This document shows, piece by piece, positions 53,833-64,000 of a stretch of DNA of 64,000 nucleotides. The notes beneath the pieces were generated by a model. It saw only the letters and a list, made by a program, of their open reading frames with translations. It was not told the DNA's origin and did not search any database. The stretch's first letter is position 1; every line of letters starts with the position of its first letter. Source of the DNA: Lasiosphaeria ovina (Eukaryota; Ascomycota; Sordariomycetes; Sordariales; Lasiosphaeriaceae); contig JAULSN010000007.1 in the NCBI GenBank assembly GCA_033439765.1, positions 372,001-436,000 on the forward strand, read 5' to 3'. The translations under genes were made by a program, and so were the position numbers.

Positions 53833-55944
53833 GCCGGTCCTCTGCTCTGAGTGAGCCGACTCGTAAGAGGCAGGAAAACGCGCCGTTCTCGTACGTTGAC
53901 ATGCCGAGCTCCAGAGTAGCCGGCAACTCTCCAGACGGGCAGAGCCATGTTGTTGTGCGCAGTACAACTTCGTCGTCCGTGGTGGATGCAGGGAAAAGTT
54001 TGGAGTCGGCGACATTGCGGAGAAGAGCAAGCAGATCCCGTTCATGTGGAGCATCTACCGGGGCTCTGAACTTCTCTCCTCTCGAACAATCAGAGGACCT
54101 TGCAATAGTAGACCGCCCAACTTGACGACAACGACAAGAAACGAGATATCGAGATTCAACGCCTCAGGACCATGCATGAGAAGGCGAGAGATGGCTGGGA
54201 CGCATTCGAGGCGGCAAACTGGGAGGCAAAGGCGGAGCTGATGGCACGCGACACATCACGTGCACCTTGCCTGGCCGTTTGCGGACCGCCTTGAGCAGGG
54301 CTTCGGCCCGGGCCTGCTGCTCCTCCTCCTCGCTTTCCATGGTGCTCAGCAGGACCAGCATGGTGGCAGTGCTCGCTAGCTCGTCCGGGGGGCGGTCCCG
54401 GCCTCGTCCATCCCGCGGCCGGGGTTGTCATCGATGCTGTCGTGCTGCTGCTGCTTGGAGGGTAGGAGTGGCTGCTAGTCTAGTCTCCTGCCGACGCGGT
54501 ATGGAGTGTGTTTGCGCGATTGTGTGGTTTGTCGCCTGGTCCCCCCGACGTAAGTAAACGCAAGTCCAATACGACTTTGATCGGCCCCCTTTGAACATCT
54601 AGAGTAAAGCTGAGCTCTGCCCACCAGTTTCCGCCCTTATCGTTGATGAATCCACCATGCTTGAAGCTCTGGTCGCCCGAGGATGCAGTTAGAATGTACC
54701 GAGCACCACGGAGTTCGTTGAGCACAGGTGGGTTCTTGGCCGTCGTAAAGGACCAAGTCTTCGTCGTCCTGGCAAATCGAGGACATTGTTGCTTGATCTG
54801 GCTCAGGGTGTTCGTCCTGGAGATTCTGCGTCTCGTCCCCCAGATCATTGTCACTGTCGGAGACCCATTCCTGCAGAGGACATGGGGAATCCTAGTCGTC
54901 AACCCGTCGCTGAGGAATTTCCATAGAGGTAGAGCAGTCCCTATGAGCTTCGTGGTATGCCCTGAGGGTTGCAAGAACATGGCTGCCGACCGCCACATCA
55001 GGGGGCGGGGAGGAGGGACGGAGGATGGATGTTGGTGGGAAGCAATCCTGGCGGCAGGAAACGTCACACTCCCCGAGTAGTCTAAATAGGCGGGAAGTTT
55101 CCAAGGTGTGGAGCTAACTGAATCCTCCCCCATCGTCGGAGAGCGGCGTGGAAGAGGCTGGTAAGCGGATGCATGAAGCAGCAAGTGTGTCAGGCGAGAG
55201 GCGGTGACGCATACGGGCTGGCGGAAATGGGTTGGAGGCGATCCTGGGCGGTCAACGCAAGTCATAGACGGAGTCAGGAGGCAGCCTACGCCACACGGTC
55301 ACGTCGGTTCGTCCACGTCTGGTCTTGATATAGACGCTGGATTCTAGCTCGGTCTTGGGAGAGGTGAGCTAGAGCCCGACACCTTTCCTTTAGCAACGCG
55401 GATAGATTATTTACGAACAGCTACTGCCAGTCCTTGTGCCATCTCGCCGTGCGAGTCTGAGCTTGGGCAAACCGGCATGGCCTCGCATAGAAACTCGCAA
55501 ACACGACCCTCCTAGCCTCCCGAAGCCCGTCATCCATGGAAGTAGATGAGTCCACACCGCCCCCCCTCTGAGGTCATTGCCCACCTCGTTGAATGAGCCC
55601 GCAGCGCAGGATGCTGCGCATAACTGGCTTGCAAACAGAAGGCTGTGTCGCCGGTTTGGACGGCGCATTGGCTAGGAATCTGGCGCCAAGCGTTGGCCTG
55701 CGCTGGCAGCGCTTTTTCTACGGCAGCGTCTTTTTTCTGCTCGGTTCTGAAGTTACTTTACTGGCACGACTATCAATTTGAGATGATGGGTGGAGATATG
55801 GGTTGGCACATGGACAATGGATGCAGCAGTTATGATGCTCCCAAACATCAATATCGAGAACACAATGCCATTTGTCGGTCGGCGAAGTAATTCCCATGGT
55901 CAGGGAAAAGCGTCTCGTCCCGAGCTGGTACATATGCATTCCCC
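53833..55944. other. Intergenic, no gene recognised
   Basis: Contains the longest unassigned frame of the window, 55265-54480 on minus (261 codons), which lacks motifs and has a mirrored open frame on the other strand, so I do not call it. Composition is GC-rich. The 3' end of the DUF7924-like gene lies at the right edge. Confidence 0.35.
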
Positions 55945-57751
55945 TTAGTCCCCCCAGGTGCATGCACCGTCTCTATGGACATGAAAGTGGTGGTCGATAA
56001 CCTCGTCGAGCTGCCAGTAGCCCGGATCTTTACTAGACTTGGATAGCTGCGACGACGACGATGAGGCCTTGCGCTTGTGGCTGCTCCTGCTTGCGTAGTC
56101 CCTTGATCGCGGTGAAGCCACGGCCGAATGCGACGAGGAGTGCGAGGCCCCCATGTTGTGCTTGGCCTGGTGGACGGTTTTCGAGGAAGTATGGGGGGTG
56201 GGCATACAAGCAGGCTCGGTGACCTCGTAGCCAGCCTCTTCATCTCCATCGGGGTCTGGCTGTGCCGGCAGCAGGAGGTGGTCCAGCGGGAGCGTACTCT
56301 CGACCGTTGGCAGGGGGAAATCCCGGGGGAGTAAGGAAGGGCCGCTAGCTCTCGCCTGCGAAGTCTTCCAATGTTCCTGGAGCTGGTTCTTGAGGTGGTG
56401 TGACTGCTCCCTGGCGAAGTCCTGCGCGTTCCGGAGCTGCTTTCGCCCCTTCTTGAAGTCGTCGTACGACTCGTCCATGTGAGCAGTCGTGAGGCGGTAT
56501 TGATGGTACTTGGGCTTATCTCCACCTGCTGACGGTGCGGCATAGTGCCCAAAGACGTTGACTGCCCTGCCATCCGTGGTAACGGTCAAGACGGATGCGT
56601 GGCCAGCAGGGTCAGACTTTCCCATGTAGGCCAGCGCCTCATTCCTGCTATGGACGAGGGCTGCTCCATCATACGCGCTTCGGAGGGCAGCCTGATCCAT
56701 ATCATTTCCGGGGCCCTTCCACTCGCCGGCAAAGTGCGGTAATGCGAGGGAATTCTGGTCATCGTTGAAGAGGACTGCGCTATCGAGCTCTTCGCTGACT
56801 GGGAACGGCTCAAACTCGAGCTGACGAAAGCCTTGAACAAAGTCTGGTTGCGGCGGCGCTGACAGGCCGTTGTTGAAACCAACGTTCTTCGGGTAGGCGG
56901 TAAATGCCTGGTTCCATGCCCGGGAGTAACCTCGGTCCCGGTATCCTTTCAAGAGCGGTGCCGTCTCGTGTGAAGTCGTGGCCTCGTTTGCCACCTTGGT
57001 AACTGTGTTGACATAGTCTTCGTATACTGACTCGGTCGGCGAGGCAGTTCGACGCGATCGGTTGAGATGATCAACAAGGCCCTTGGCGTTCTCCGGTGGT
57101 TTGGAGTTGCTGCTCAAGAGTATGCCATTCTTGGTAGCCTGGGTCTCGAGGCCGGATGACGTTGTTGATATGGTCTTTGCCTGAGTCGTTGACGACTCAG
57201 CCGTGGAGTCAAGGCGAGCGGACGCCTTATTAGCCCCCATCTTCTTCGTGATCTTGTTGAAAAGGGTCAAGTTTCTTCGCATCAACCGCGCCAGCTTCGG
57301 CTGATGTTTGTCGTTGCCGTCGCTACTGATCTGCCGTTTCCGCAACCGCGTGGCTGGAGAGACTTGCTCCAACCTCTTAACCTCGGACTTAAGCGACAAG
57401 GCGTGTGGATGTTCAAGGGGCTTAGGCTTTGGCTGTTGTAGAGTTGTCTGCACGAGCTTCTCCATTAGTCGGTGACTTGCGCGAGCGAGCGAGCGAGCGT
57501 TGTCATACCCTGTCTGCTTGCTCTGAATTCTCGTTCGCGACTCCAGGCTGTTGCCCGTCCGTTTGAGTCAACTGAGCCCTCTTCGAGGACAACGGATCGA
57601 CCTCGGACGTCGCGTCCAATTTCCTCTTCGTGGGCTGCGCAGCTACCGCGTCTGGAAATTGCTCTCCGCGGCTTGGTGGATATTCTGTACCTGATGAGCT
57701 CACATGATCTTCCCACTCTCCGTACTGACATGCATCATTGCATACCTGCAC
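55945..57751 (-). CDS. DUF7924-like domain protein
   Basis: Exon 1 (57751-57509) and exon 2 (57456-55945), joined over a 52-nt intron with a GACTAAT branch, give about 585 aa; alternatively translation starts at 57465 within the intron region. The N-terminal half is basic and disordered (TKRKLDATSEVDPLSSKRAQ). From about residue 260 the order WKGPGNDMDQAALRSAYDGA, then ALVHSRNEALAYM, VLTVTTDGRAVNVFGHYA and YHQYRLTTAHMDES matches the fungal DUF7924 domain, whose members may have a nuclease-like fold (inference from family descriptions). The C-terminus is Ser/Arg-rich with a short conserved end. Frame intact over more than 1.7 kb. The function is unknown, and DUF7924 genes are highly variable between isolates in many fungi. 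Confidence 0.65.
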
Positions 57752-58400
57752 CGGGACTTGTAAAAGCGCCGGGCTGCTTTTCCTGCGAGAGCCTCGAACG
57801 AAGGTCCGTCTTGATCACTCCGCCCTTTATGACGAAGAAGGTAGGCTGGCCGACAAAAAGGCCTGCCCTGCTGTGAGCCGCGACGTTTTTTTGTGGCCAG
57901 ATTTTGTTCTGGTGGTGGTCATTTAGGGCACCTATACGGAAAGGTAAGGCGGTGAAGCGAAAACTCCGGGCCTGCATTTATTTCTGCCAGCGAGTTCCAA
58001 GGCCCGCTTTTTCTTGGCGGGTGTTTGGTAGAGCCCTTTATGGCTTATTATGGGAGGTGGGTGGAATGGGAAGGGGGGGCGGAGGGAAAATGAGCGAGGT
58101 ACGCACCAAATGCCTTCATCTCACCTCAATTCACCCTGGCGAGAAGCCAGGCTCAACCTCCAGGTACCTCGTCGTAGTATAGAGGACAAGAAAGTAAAGC
58201 AAGCCTCTGTTCGGGACTTCGGAAAACCCCTGAACCCCTGGACAATTCGAACGCCGGTCATTGGTATGACGTCTATGGAGACTGTGATGCATGAGACAGT
58301 GTTGAATGATGTGTGTATTGCTAATAAGAAGAGCCCGGCCTTTGATGCAACATGAAGAAAAGGAACAACAGGGTAACTAGTATTGTTAACATCGTTCAGT
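57752..58400. other. Intergenic, promoter side of the DUF7924-like gene
   Basis: No coding similarity. Short GC-rich ORFs only. A G-rich tract lies at 58040-58085. Confidence 0.45.
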
Positions 58401-59346
58401 ATGCCTCCCCGCCAAACGCCAAAGTCCTCCACGCAGGGCACTGCAGCCTCGGCATCAACGGCATCACAACCTTCGTCGACGGCGCAGCTACCTCCCAGGA
58501 CCCTCATGCCTTCGCTGTCTTCCCTGACGTTGCCGGACCCGGCCACGTATGCCATCCCGGCCACTTAGCCCATGCAGGCGACCCAGGTTTCTATGCCCTT
58601 GCCGGATATGCAGCTGGATTGTGTGGTGGTTGCACCTAGCAACCACCCGCCTATTGAACCGGCTCTGTACTCGGCGTCGGCTGCCTGGGATGAACTCCTC
58701 AAAGTAAGTGCATTTTCCTTGGTTTGGCCAGGTAGTTAGCTAACCTTGCATGCAGGGAAAACCCTAAATGAGGCAATTCCGGGGCTCCTCGCTTCCACGG
58801 CAGGACCTTTCTGAGAAGCTGTGGGGCGGCGACGTACCGACTGCAACGGGGGACTCGGCGGCTGCTGTAGGCGACCTTGTTCGTGAACCAAAGAAGCGTG
58901 CCGCCCCGGACCACGACGATGACGACGACGACGATGACGGTGAGCGGTACCGAAGGAAGAAGGACCCTCGGCAGGGACTTGTGGATGGAATCCATTCGAT
59001 CGCTTCCGTGTTCGAGGAGGAAAGGTCCGGTGCTTTTCCCGACGAAATACGTGAAGAGGATGAGAGGGAAGCCCGCGAGGAATTTGTGCGCCTGGTACGC
59101 GAGGAAACCGACCGTAACCTCGCAAAGATGGAAGCAGATGAGGCCTTCGCAACGGAAATGCTTGAAGAAGCCCGCGAGACCCTCAGGAAGTAAGCACGCA
59201 GGCAGGTTCTCGAGGAGGCACGCGATGAAGAAGAAGAGGAGCAGTCATTCCGGCCGGTCCGCCAGTCTCGCCGCGAAAAGGATCAAATGCAGGCAGCTTC
59301 GGGCCCGAACAACGAGCGGCAAAGAATTCATGACAACTCGATCTAG
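58401..59346 (+). pseudogene. Hypothetical acidic coiled-coil protein with two in-frame stops
   Basis: From MPPRQTPKSSTQGTAASAST the frame runs to IPAT, a TAG (58566-58568), and then continues unbroken with PMQATQVSMPLPDMQLDCVV and SAAWDELLK before a GTAAGT donor at 58705. The second exon (from about 58756) holds REPKKRAAPDHDDDDDDDDG and a long Glu/Arg-rich helix (EFVRLVREETDRNLAKMEAD). A TAA at 59191-59193 interrupts it, but the same frame and same repeat-like helix go on (ARRQVLEEARDEEEEEQSFR) to a TAG at 59344. Two isolated stops in an otherwise open frame suggest a recently inactivated gene, recoding, or assembly error. No family recognised. Confidence 0.5.
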
Positions 59347-59799
59347 CCGGCGGCCTGGGGGGACAGGGTGCCACCCTCGCCGGCACCGTACCAACTGCGC
59401 CGAAGGTGGAGTCATTCGCCGGATCGATCGGTTGTGAATATTGAGGACGACGACCATGCAATGTCTTCAGGCTCGGCGGAGGGCTCGGGAGGCGGGTATT
59501 TCGGAAGGACGGCCACGCCGACGCATCGCAGGAGGTGGTAAAGGGAGTCGCTTATTCGCGCTTGTTGCAGGAGGTAAAGGGAGTCCAGTCGCTCATTCGT
59601 GTCTGTTCCATATTCTGAGGGTCTTTGGTTAGCCAATGACCCGCCCTCAGATTGTCAGGAAGGGGCATCACATAGATCATTTGAATAGAATGCAGTGTTG
59701 TGTTTTGATCGAAAGAAATGGCTTCCAAAGTGCCGAGTTCGAAGATTCGGAAGGTTGAATGGCCACACACACCGTTGTTCGGGTCCTCTGTCAAAGCCT

Positions 59800-59844
<45 letters not shown>

Positions 59845-60586
59845 TGAATTCCTGGTCGGGCCGCCACATCGAATTTCGGGCCGTCAAAGGCGGTCTATCA
59901 CGGCATTCCCTCCCGCCCGCTCGTCACCTTTGAACGGGTCAATTCCGCCAACGGACACCACCTTCCATCGCGGCCTTCGCTGCTCTCCCTCATGTTGGCG
60001 GCAGCGGCAGAGCGTGACGCCTCCCGGCCGCCGCCACCGCCGCCGCCGCCGCCGCCACTGCGACCGCCACCGCCGTCGCCAGACAGCACCACCACCACCA
60101 CCCACCTTCGCCCAGGCGCCCTAACGCCATCGCCGCCTCCTTCCTGCCGCCAAACGCGCTTTGAGAATCGGCAGCAGATGGCCTGTTGTGGTGCCACGGG
60201 CAGATACTTTCAGGACGCCTGCGCTTCGTTCGACCGGAGCGGCCTGGACGTGGAGGCCGACTGGGAACCTGTCTTTGGGTTAAGACTCTTTCGGGAATAT
60301 ACAAGATGGATGATGAGCAAATTCCCCCCTGAAGGACCCAATCACGTCTGTCCCGATGGACTTGTCGGGACACACGACCGGGACTGTCCCAACCGGTCTT
60401 CGGGACAGGACGCCGGGACACAACAGCTTCACACAGCAGCAGGGGACAGCAGCAGGGGAGGAGAAGCACTCAAATTTTTTGGGGGGGTTTTTTTTTCTCA
60501 AATAAGGTAAGAAAACCGATTTCGTCCTGACATCTCCACCCTGGAAAAGGCGAATCCCGACCCGGCGATTATGATACAAAAACATT
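59347..60586. other. Intergenic with several simple repeats
   Basis: Contains the GGCT repeat (59801-59843), a CCG/CGG triplet-rich tract (60020-60065), and C- or G-rich runs that produce Ala/Pro/Arg-rich ORFs in all frames (for example 59992-60510). A short plus frame (GLDVEADWEPVFGLRLFREY, near 60240) looks protein-like but has no bounds. Confidence 0.4.
59801..59843. repeat. (GGCT)n microsatellite
   Basis: About ten GGCT units. Being a tetranucleotide, it gives SQPA or AGWL repeat peptides in the overlapping ORFs. Confidence 0.97.
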
Positions 60587-60638
60587 TCACTTCTTCTTCC
60601 CTTTTGTCGCTGCCTTTGGCTTTGCTTTGCCCTTTGCC

Positions 60639-60899
60639 CTTGTGTTGTCCTTCTCCTCGGCCTCGGCCTTGACGCGCTTTCTGGTACGCGGTGCTGCCGT
60701 GGAACCCCCCCGGCCGCCCTCTGAGCTTGTGTTGTCCTTTTCCTCGGCCTCAGCTTTGACGCTCTTTCTGGTGCGCGGAGCTGCCGTGGATTTCCCCCGG
60801 CCACCCTCTGGGCTTGTGTTGTCCTTCTCCTCGGCCTCGGCTTTGACGCTCTTTCTGGTACGCGGTGCTGCCGTGGATTTCCCCCGGCCACCCTCTGGG
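60639..60899 (-). repeat. Three tandem 87-bp units encoding 29-residue repeats
   Basis: Units at 60639-60725, 60726-60812 and 60813-60899 encode SPEGGRGKSTAAPRTRKSVK followed by AEAEEKDNT, with few changes. Alternating basic (RTRKSVK) and acidic (EAEEKD) blocks. All unit lengths are multiples of three. Confidence 0.93.
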
Positions 60900-61527
60900 C
60901 TTGTGGCTGGAATAGACTCTGCTGGTGTGCCCTTGAAATAATCCACGCACACTTGAATGGGAGCGAACCATGCCCCGACCCAATCCCCGGTCCAGGCGTC
61001 GTCCATTTGGGTACCGGTCGTGAAGATGCCTGGGGCCACCACCATATCGATCGGGTCGCCCTGGTCTCCAGCCCCTTCGCGCCTGATAAGCGCAGCGGAC
61101 TTGTAGAAGGGGCGTCCGAGTATGTCGCCCTCGGTGCGACCAGGCAGGCGGTATGTAGGCATGAAGTTGCCTCTTGCGATAAGAATGTAGTTATCAATCT
61201 TGACGGCCAGCACGGCGAGTTCGGCTGCGCTTGTTTCTAAAATTCCGTCTAAAAAATCTTGGTCGAAGTCGAAGGCTGCCGTCACGTCCTCGACAATGGC
61301 GCGGGCGAGGCGGTCGGGCGAAGCGTGCGGGACTGCCTCGTCGTGGCGCAGCATGCCGTAGGTAAGGGCCCGCCACTGGTGGTACCGATACTCGAGAATG
61401 AATGACTCCATGTTCCCGAATCCATTCGTCGCTGCGTTCACGGCGCTCATCAGAGTTCCGTCATGGCGGCGCTCGTCGGTCTTGTTGCTCTTTCCGGGGA
61501 AGGGGGGCGGAAGGATGGTACCGGGGA

Positions 61528-61544
61528 GGGGGGGGGGGGGGGGG
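61528..61544. repeat. Homopolymer G17 (C17 on the coding strand)
   Basis: Seventeen consecutive G at the exact point where the two halves of the minus-strand gene change frame. Confidence 0.95.
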
Positions 61545-62078
61545 CAGAAAGGTGGGACTGGGGACGAGGGGCGGAAGGATGGCACCGGCTAGGGGGGGCG
61601 GAAGGATGGCACCGTCGAGTGTCCCTGCGCGGCGGCGCGATTGGGCTGCATCCAGCGTGCCAAAGGCTTCCCACACGGGCGTGTCGTATTTATGTGGATT
61701 GCACAAGACGACGTCGGTAATGATGCGCCAGAGCCATGCGGCGATGAGGATGAAGCCGTCATAGTCGTCGCCCCAGAAGCGCTTCGCCGTCGTTGGCGCA
61801 ATCTCGAGCAGCTTCTCCCGCGTCTTGGCGCTGAGAGCGTCCCACGGCCGGTGTTCTGCCTCCTCCATGATGCTGTAGGCGAGGCCCCGGACCTGCATAC
61901 CCAAGTATTCCCACCCCTGGGACAAGTTTTCAGGATATGGGGCCTCGTCCATAAGATAGCCTGGCAATCTGGTGACAAGTCTCTTGAAGTCTTCGTCATC
62001 TTTCACGGCCCATTAGGTGAGGTACGGCGGGTCCCCCCGCAAGCCTTCGTTAACCTGAAGCGCGTTATTGCTGGCCAT

Positions 62079-62701
62079 GGTATTGCCCGTGTGTGCTGTC
62101 GACTTTCTCAATTGTGGGTGGTCCCGAGATAACCAACTGAAAAGCTATCCGAAGTTGATGGGTATCTAGGTATGTGATGTGCGGTTCTTGCAGCCTGCGC
62201 CCGTCCTTTTGTACCGAACTGCCTTTGTGTGCCAGGGGGCCGCTTCCGCCGCATTCGGGCGTCTTCTTCTTCTTCTCCAAGCGTTATAGGCTGAGTCGAA
62301 GCGAAGTGGCCGACCGGTCCGCGGAGACCGCAGCCGACCAAAAGAAACAAAGAACAGACGCAGAGGCATCTTGGATTTTAAGGATGGGCGACATGTTCTC
62401 TGGTTTTTCCTGGAAACACTAAGCAAAGTGGAACAGGCCAGAGAGCTATAGACCCTTTTGCTCCTTTGGCGTCTATGTCTCGGGCTGGCCGAAGAGCAAG
62501 AGCTGGAAGAATCTCGCCTTGGCAAACTCGTAGTGTCCATGACGTCCCAAATTGTATAAAGCTGGCGGCCTTTCCTGTCACTCCAGCCCTGGCGAGCAAG
62601 TTAAGCCGATGAGCAAACACTGTTACCTACTTCAACCTCTGGCCATAACCACTCTCTCCTGCACCCATCACATCCGTCCACAAATCATCGCCTGTCTCCA
62701 C
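62079..62701. other. Intergenic between divergent genes
   Basis: No gene recognised. It should contain the promoters of the 60.6-62.1 kb gene (minus) and the Hsp70-like gene (plus). A CTTCTTCTTCTTCTCC run lies at 62262-62277. Confidence 0.5.
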
Positions 62702-64000
62702 ATGGTGCTCAGTACAACCATGGAACCAATCCAATTCTTTGTCGGCGTCGACTTTGGATTGAGGTAGGTGGAAGACGCCTTTCTTTGTATTGCCGCGGCG
62801 GCAGGGTCTCGCTAACGCCTGTCGTTGGGACGGATCAGCTTCTCTGCGGTATCCGCAACCACGCTCCAGAACGGATTGACCCACTTTTCCTCTATACTGC
62901 CCTTCAGATTTCTGGACGCAAGCGACGACAATACCGGCCACCACGTGGCCACCGCCCTTGTGATGGATAGTGACGGCACAGCCATCCTGCAATCCAACCA
63001 TTCGGAGCCAGGGTCGCTCAATTGGTTCAAGCTGGGTCTCCTCCACCGCGATGAGCAACCCCGAGGAGAGTTCGCCAGCTCCATTTTTGAGGAGGCCTCC
63101 AGGGCTTGGGCCCACATGGCAGTCAAGGACATGACATGCATCTTCTTGCGCGCCCTGCTGCGCCAGCCGCTGCAGAAGCTGCGGAACTCGGTGCCGTTGG
63201 TGGATCAGGCCCAGATCCGGTTCAATCTTGCCTTCACCTTTCCCGCGAGCTGGGGACATGATGACCGCAAACGTATGAAGGAAGCTGTTGAGGCAATCAA
63301 CATCCAAGCATTGGTGCCTGGCTCACAAATCTCCACGTCGTACCTCTCGGAGCAAGAGGCGGCCTTCCTATCACTGCTGAACCACCCAATCGCGGAAAAG
63401 TTTCAGGTAAGACATTGTTCCCCGGATCCCCCCAAATTAATCCGAACTGACCTCGACACCAACCTAGGGAGGGGAACTGGTCGTCGTCTGCGACGGGGGC
63501 GGTTGGACCTTGGTAAGTTTTCCCACAGTCTCCAGTTCCTGACCCCAACGTGCCCAACCCTCATGGTCTCTGATAATTTCTCTAGGATACTGCGTCCTAT
63601 GTCATGTGCCCCTTCGTCGGCGGGTTGCCCTCGGTCCGCGAGTGCGGAAAGGCCCGTTCTGTGGCCAAGGGAGCCTTTTTCCTCCAAGACGCCGCCGACC
63701 GGCTGCTGCGGGAGGGGATCGAGGCCATCACGGGGAACCGAAACTGGCTCGACAACGCCCCGGAAAAACCATACATTGCGGCGCGTCTACAAGAAATTGT
63801 CTTGCGCTACAGGGGTAATGCGAAGTCAAACGTGAGATTTCGCATTCAGTTTGACTCCAAGACAAGAGATATCCTTATCAGCAGGTCAGTGAATCCAGCG
63901 ACACACCAACGAGCATGTTGGTAGGTAGGTAGGTATACATAACTAACGGGCATACAACCCATGCGTAGGAATCGGCTAGACAACCTGTTCAAGACGCAAG
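62702..64000 (+). CDS. Hsp70-like ATPase domain protein, 5' part (runs off the window)
   Basis: Exons 62702-62763, 62839-63406, 63468-63512, 63586-63884 and 63969 onward, all with consensus ends. The start may be 62702 or the in-frame ATG at 62720. The N-terminus IQFFVGVDFGLS is the first phosphate loop of the Hsp70/actin ATPase fold (DFGTT-like), and the small third exon carries LVVVCDGGGWTL, the second phosphate motif (normally D-x-GGGT-x-D). Residues between (FNLAFTFPASWGHDDRKRMK, SEQEAAFLSLLNHP) fit the fungal Hsp70-like family, relatives of metazoan HSPA12, which are often found near HET/NLR genes. The substrate-binding part would follow outside the window. Frame intact. Confidence 0.88.

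Larger units (their letters stand above)
60587..62078 (-). pseudogene. Hypothetical protein split by a homopolymer and a stop codon
   Basis: From ATG 62078 the frame reads MASNNALQVNEGLRGDPPYL, a TAA (62015-62013), then WAVKDDEDFKRLVTRLPGYL and a helical region (YLGMQVRGLAYSIMEEAEHR, RIITDVVLCNPHKYDTPVWE). It passes into proline-rich repeats and, at a run of 17 C on this strand (61544-61528), the conserved sequence changes frame: the second half continues as LMSAVNAATNGFGNMESFIL, ALTYGMLRHDEAVPHASPDR and on through a three-copy basic repeat to a Lys-rich end at 60587. A length change in the homopolymer would fuse both halves into one protein of about 500 aa. Helical N-terminal and mixed central domains, no family recognised; the basic tail suggests nucleic-acid or nuclear binding (inference). 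Confidence 0.55.

Noticed and set aside
54480..55265. 261-codon minus-strand ORF
   Set aside because: No motif, serine/arginine/proline-rich translation, and an equally open frame on the opposite strand. GC-rich DNA produces such frames by chance.
59992..60510. Proline/alanine-rich ORFs on both strands
   Set aside because: They are translations of a CCG/CGG-rich simple tract and CAC repeats, not proteins.
1..64000. CRISPR arrays, bacterial operons, rRNA genes, alpha-box or HMG-box MAT genes
   Set aside because: Looked for and not seen. Spliced genes and fungal families throughout; no alpha-box or HMG motif in any frame I read.

Overview
The window is nuclear DNA of a filamentous ascomycete (Pezizomycotina, most likely a Sordariomycete). 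Short spliced introns with GT...AG ends and CTAAY/CTGAC-type branch sites, fungal-specific families (HET, FunK1 kinases, subtilases fused to helical N-terminal domains, C2H2 proteins of the NLR-associated type) and the divergent pair SLA2-ATG3 support this. Coding strand changes often and there are no operons, CRISPR arrays or tRNAs that I can recognise.

Layout. 1-6 kb: an intact two-exon gene of the MGTRGLK family, then two adjacent broken genes (a FunK1 kinase and an IMPACT/YigZ-family fragment). 6-8.3 kb: a small membrane ORF and a cytochrome P450 with six readable exons spoiled by one stop and one frameshift. 10-12.2 kb: a subtilase relic interrupted by a 272-bp solo LTR with a 5-bp target duplication. 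12.5-17.1 kb: a C2H2 NLR-associated relic and a protein kinase relic. 19.2-19.6 kb: the N-terminal part of an S1/P1 nuclease with four stops. 20.6-22.6 kb: an intact HET-domain gene. 23.1-26.8 kb: a second subtilase relic, lacking its catalytic serine by an in-frame deletion. 27.1-31.2 kb: hypothetical and NLR-like relics. 32.1-33.1 kb: an intact gene of unknown function. 33.5-34.2 kb: a TIR element carrying LTR-like sequence. 34.6-35.9 kb: an intact gene that I propose may be a MAT1-1-2 (HPG-domain) mating-type gene. 36.0-41.5 kb: the conserved core, SLA2 and ATG3, divergently transcribed. 43.4-44.2 kb: an APH-type phosphotransferase relic. 44.9-48.9 kb: three related TIR elements, one nested in another. 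53.1-53.8 kb: a HET relic. 55.9-57.8 kb: a DUF7924-like gene. 58.4-62.1 kb: two broken hypothetical genes. 62.7-64 kb: the 5' part of an Hsp70-like ATPase gene that runs off the end.

Intact genes are few (MGTRGLK-family, HET, the 351-aa and 419-aa genes, SLA2, ATG3, DUF7924, Hsp70-like). They sit among at least twelve degenerate genes, many from self/non-self recognition or signalling families. SLA2-ATG3 is the usual flank of the mating-type locus in Sordariomycetes, so the decayed, transposon-bearing left part may be MAT-proximal DNA. I could not find an alpha-box or HMG-box gene. Splice junctions were placed by eye from reading frames and consensus sites. Single-base lesions could be assembly errors, especially beside homopolymers.
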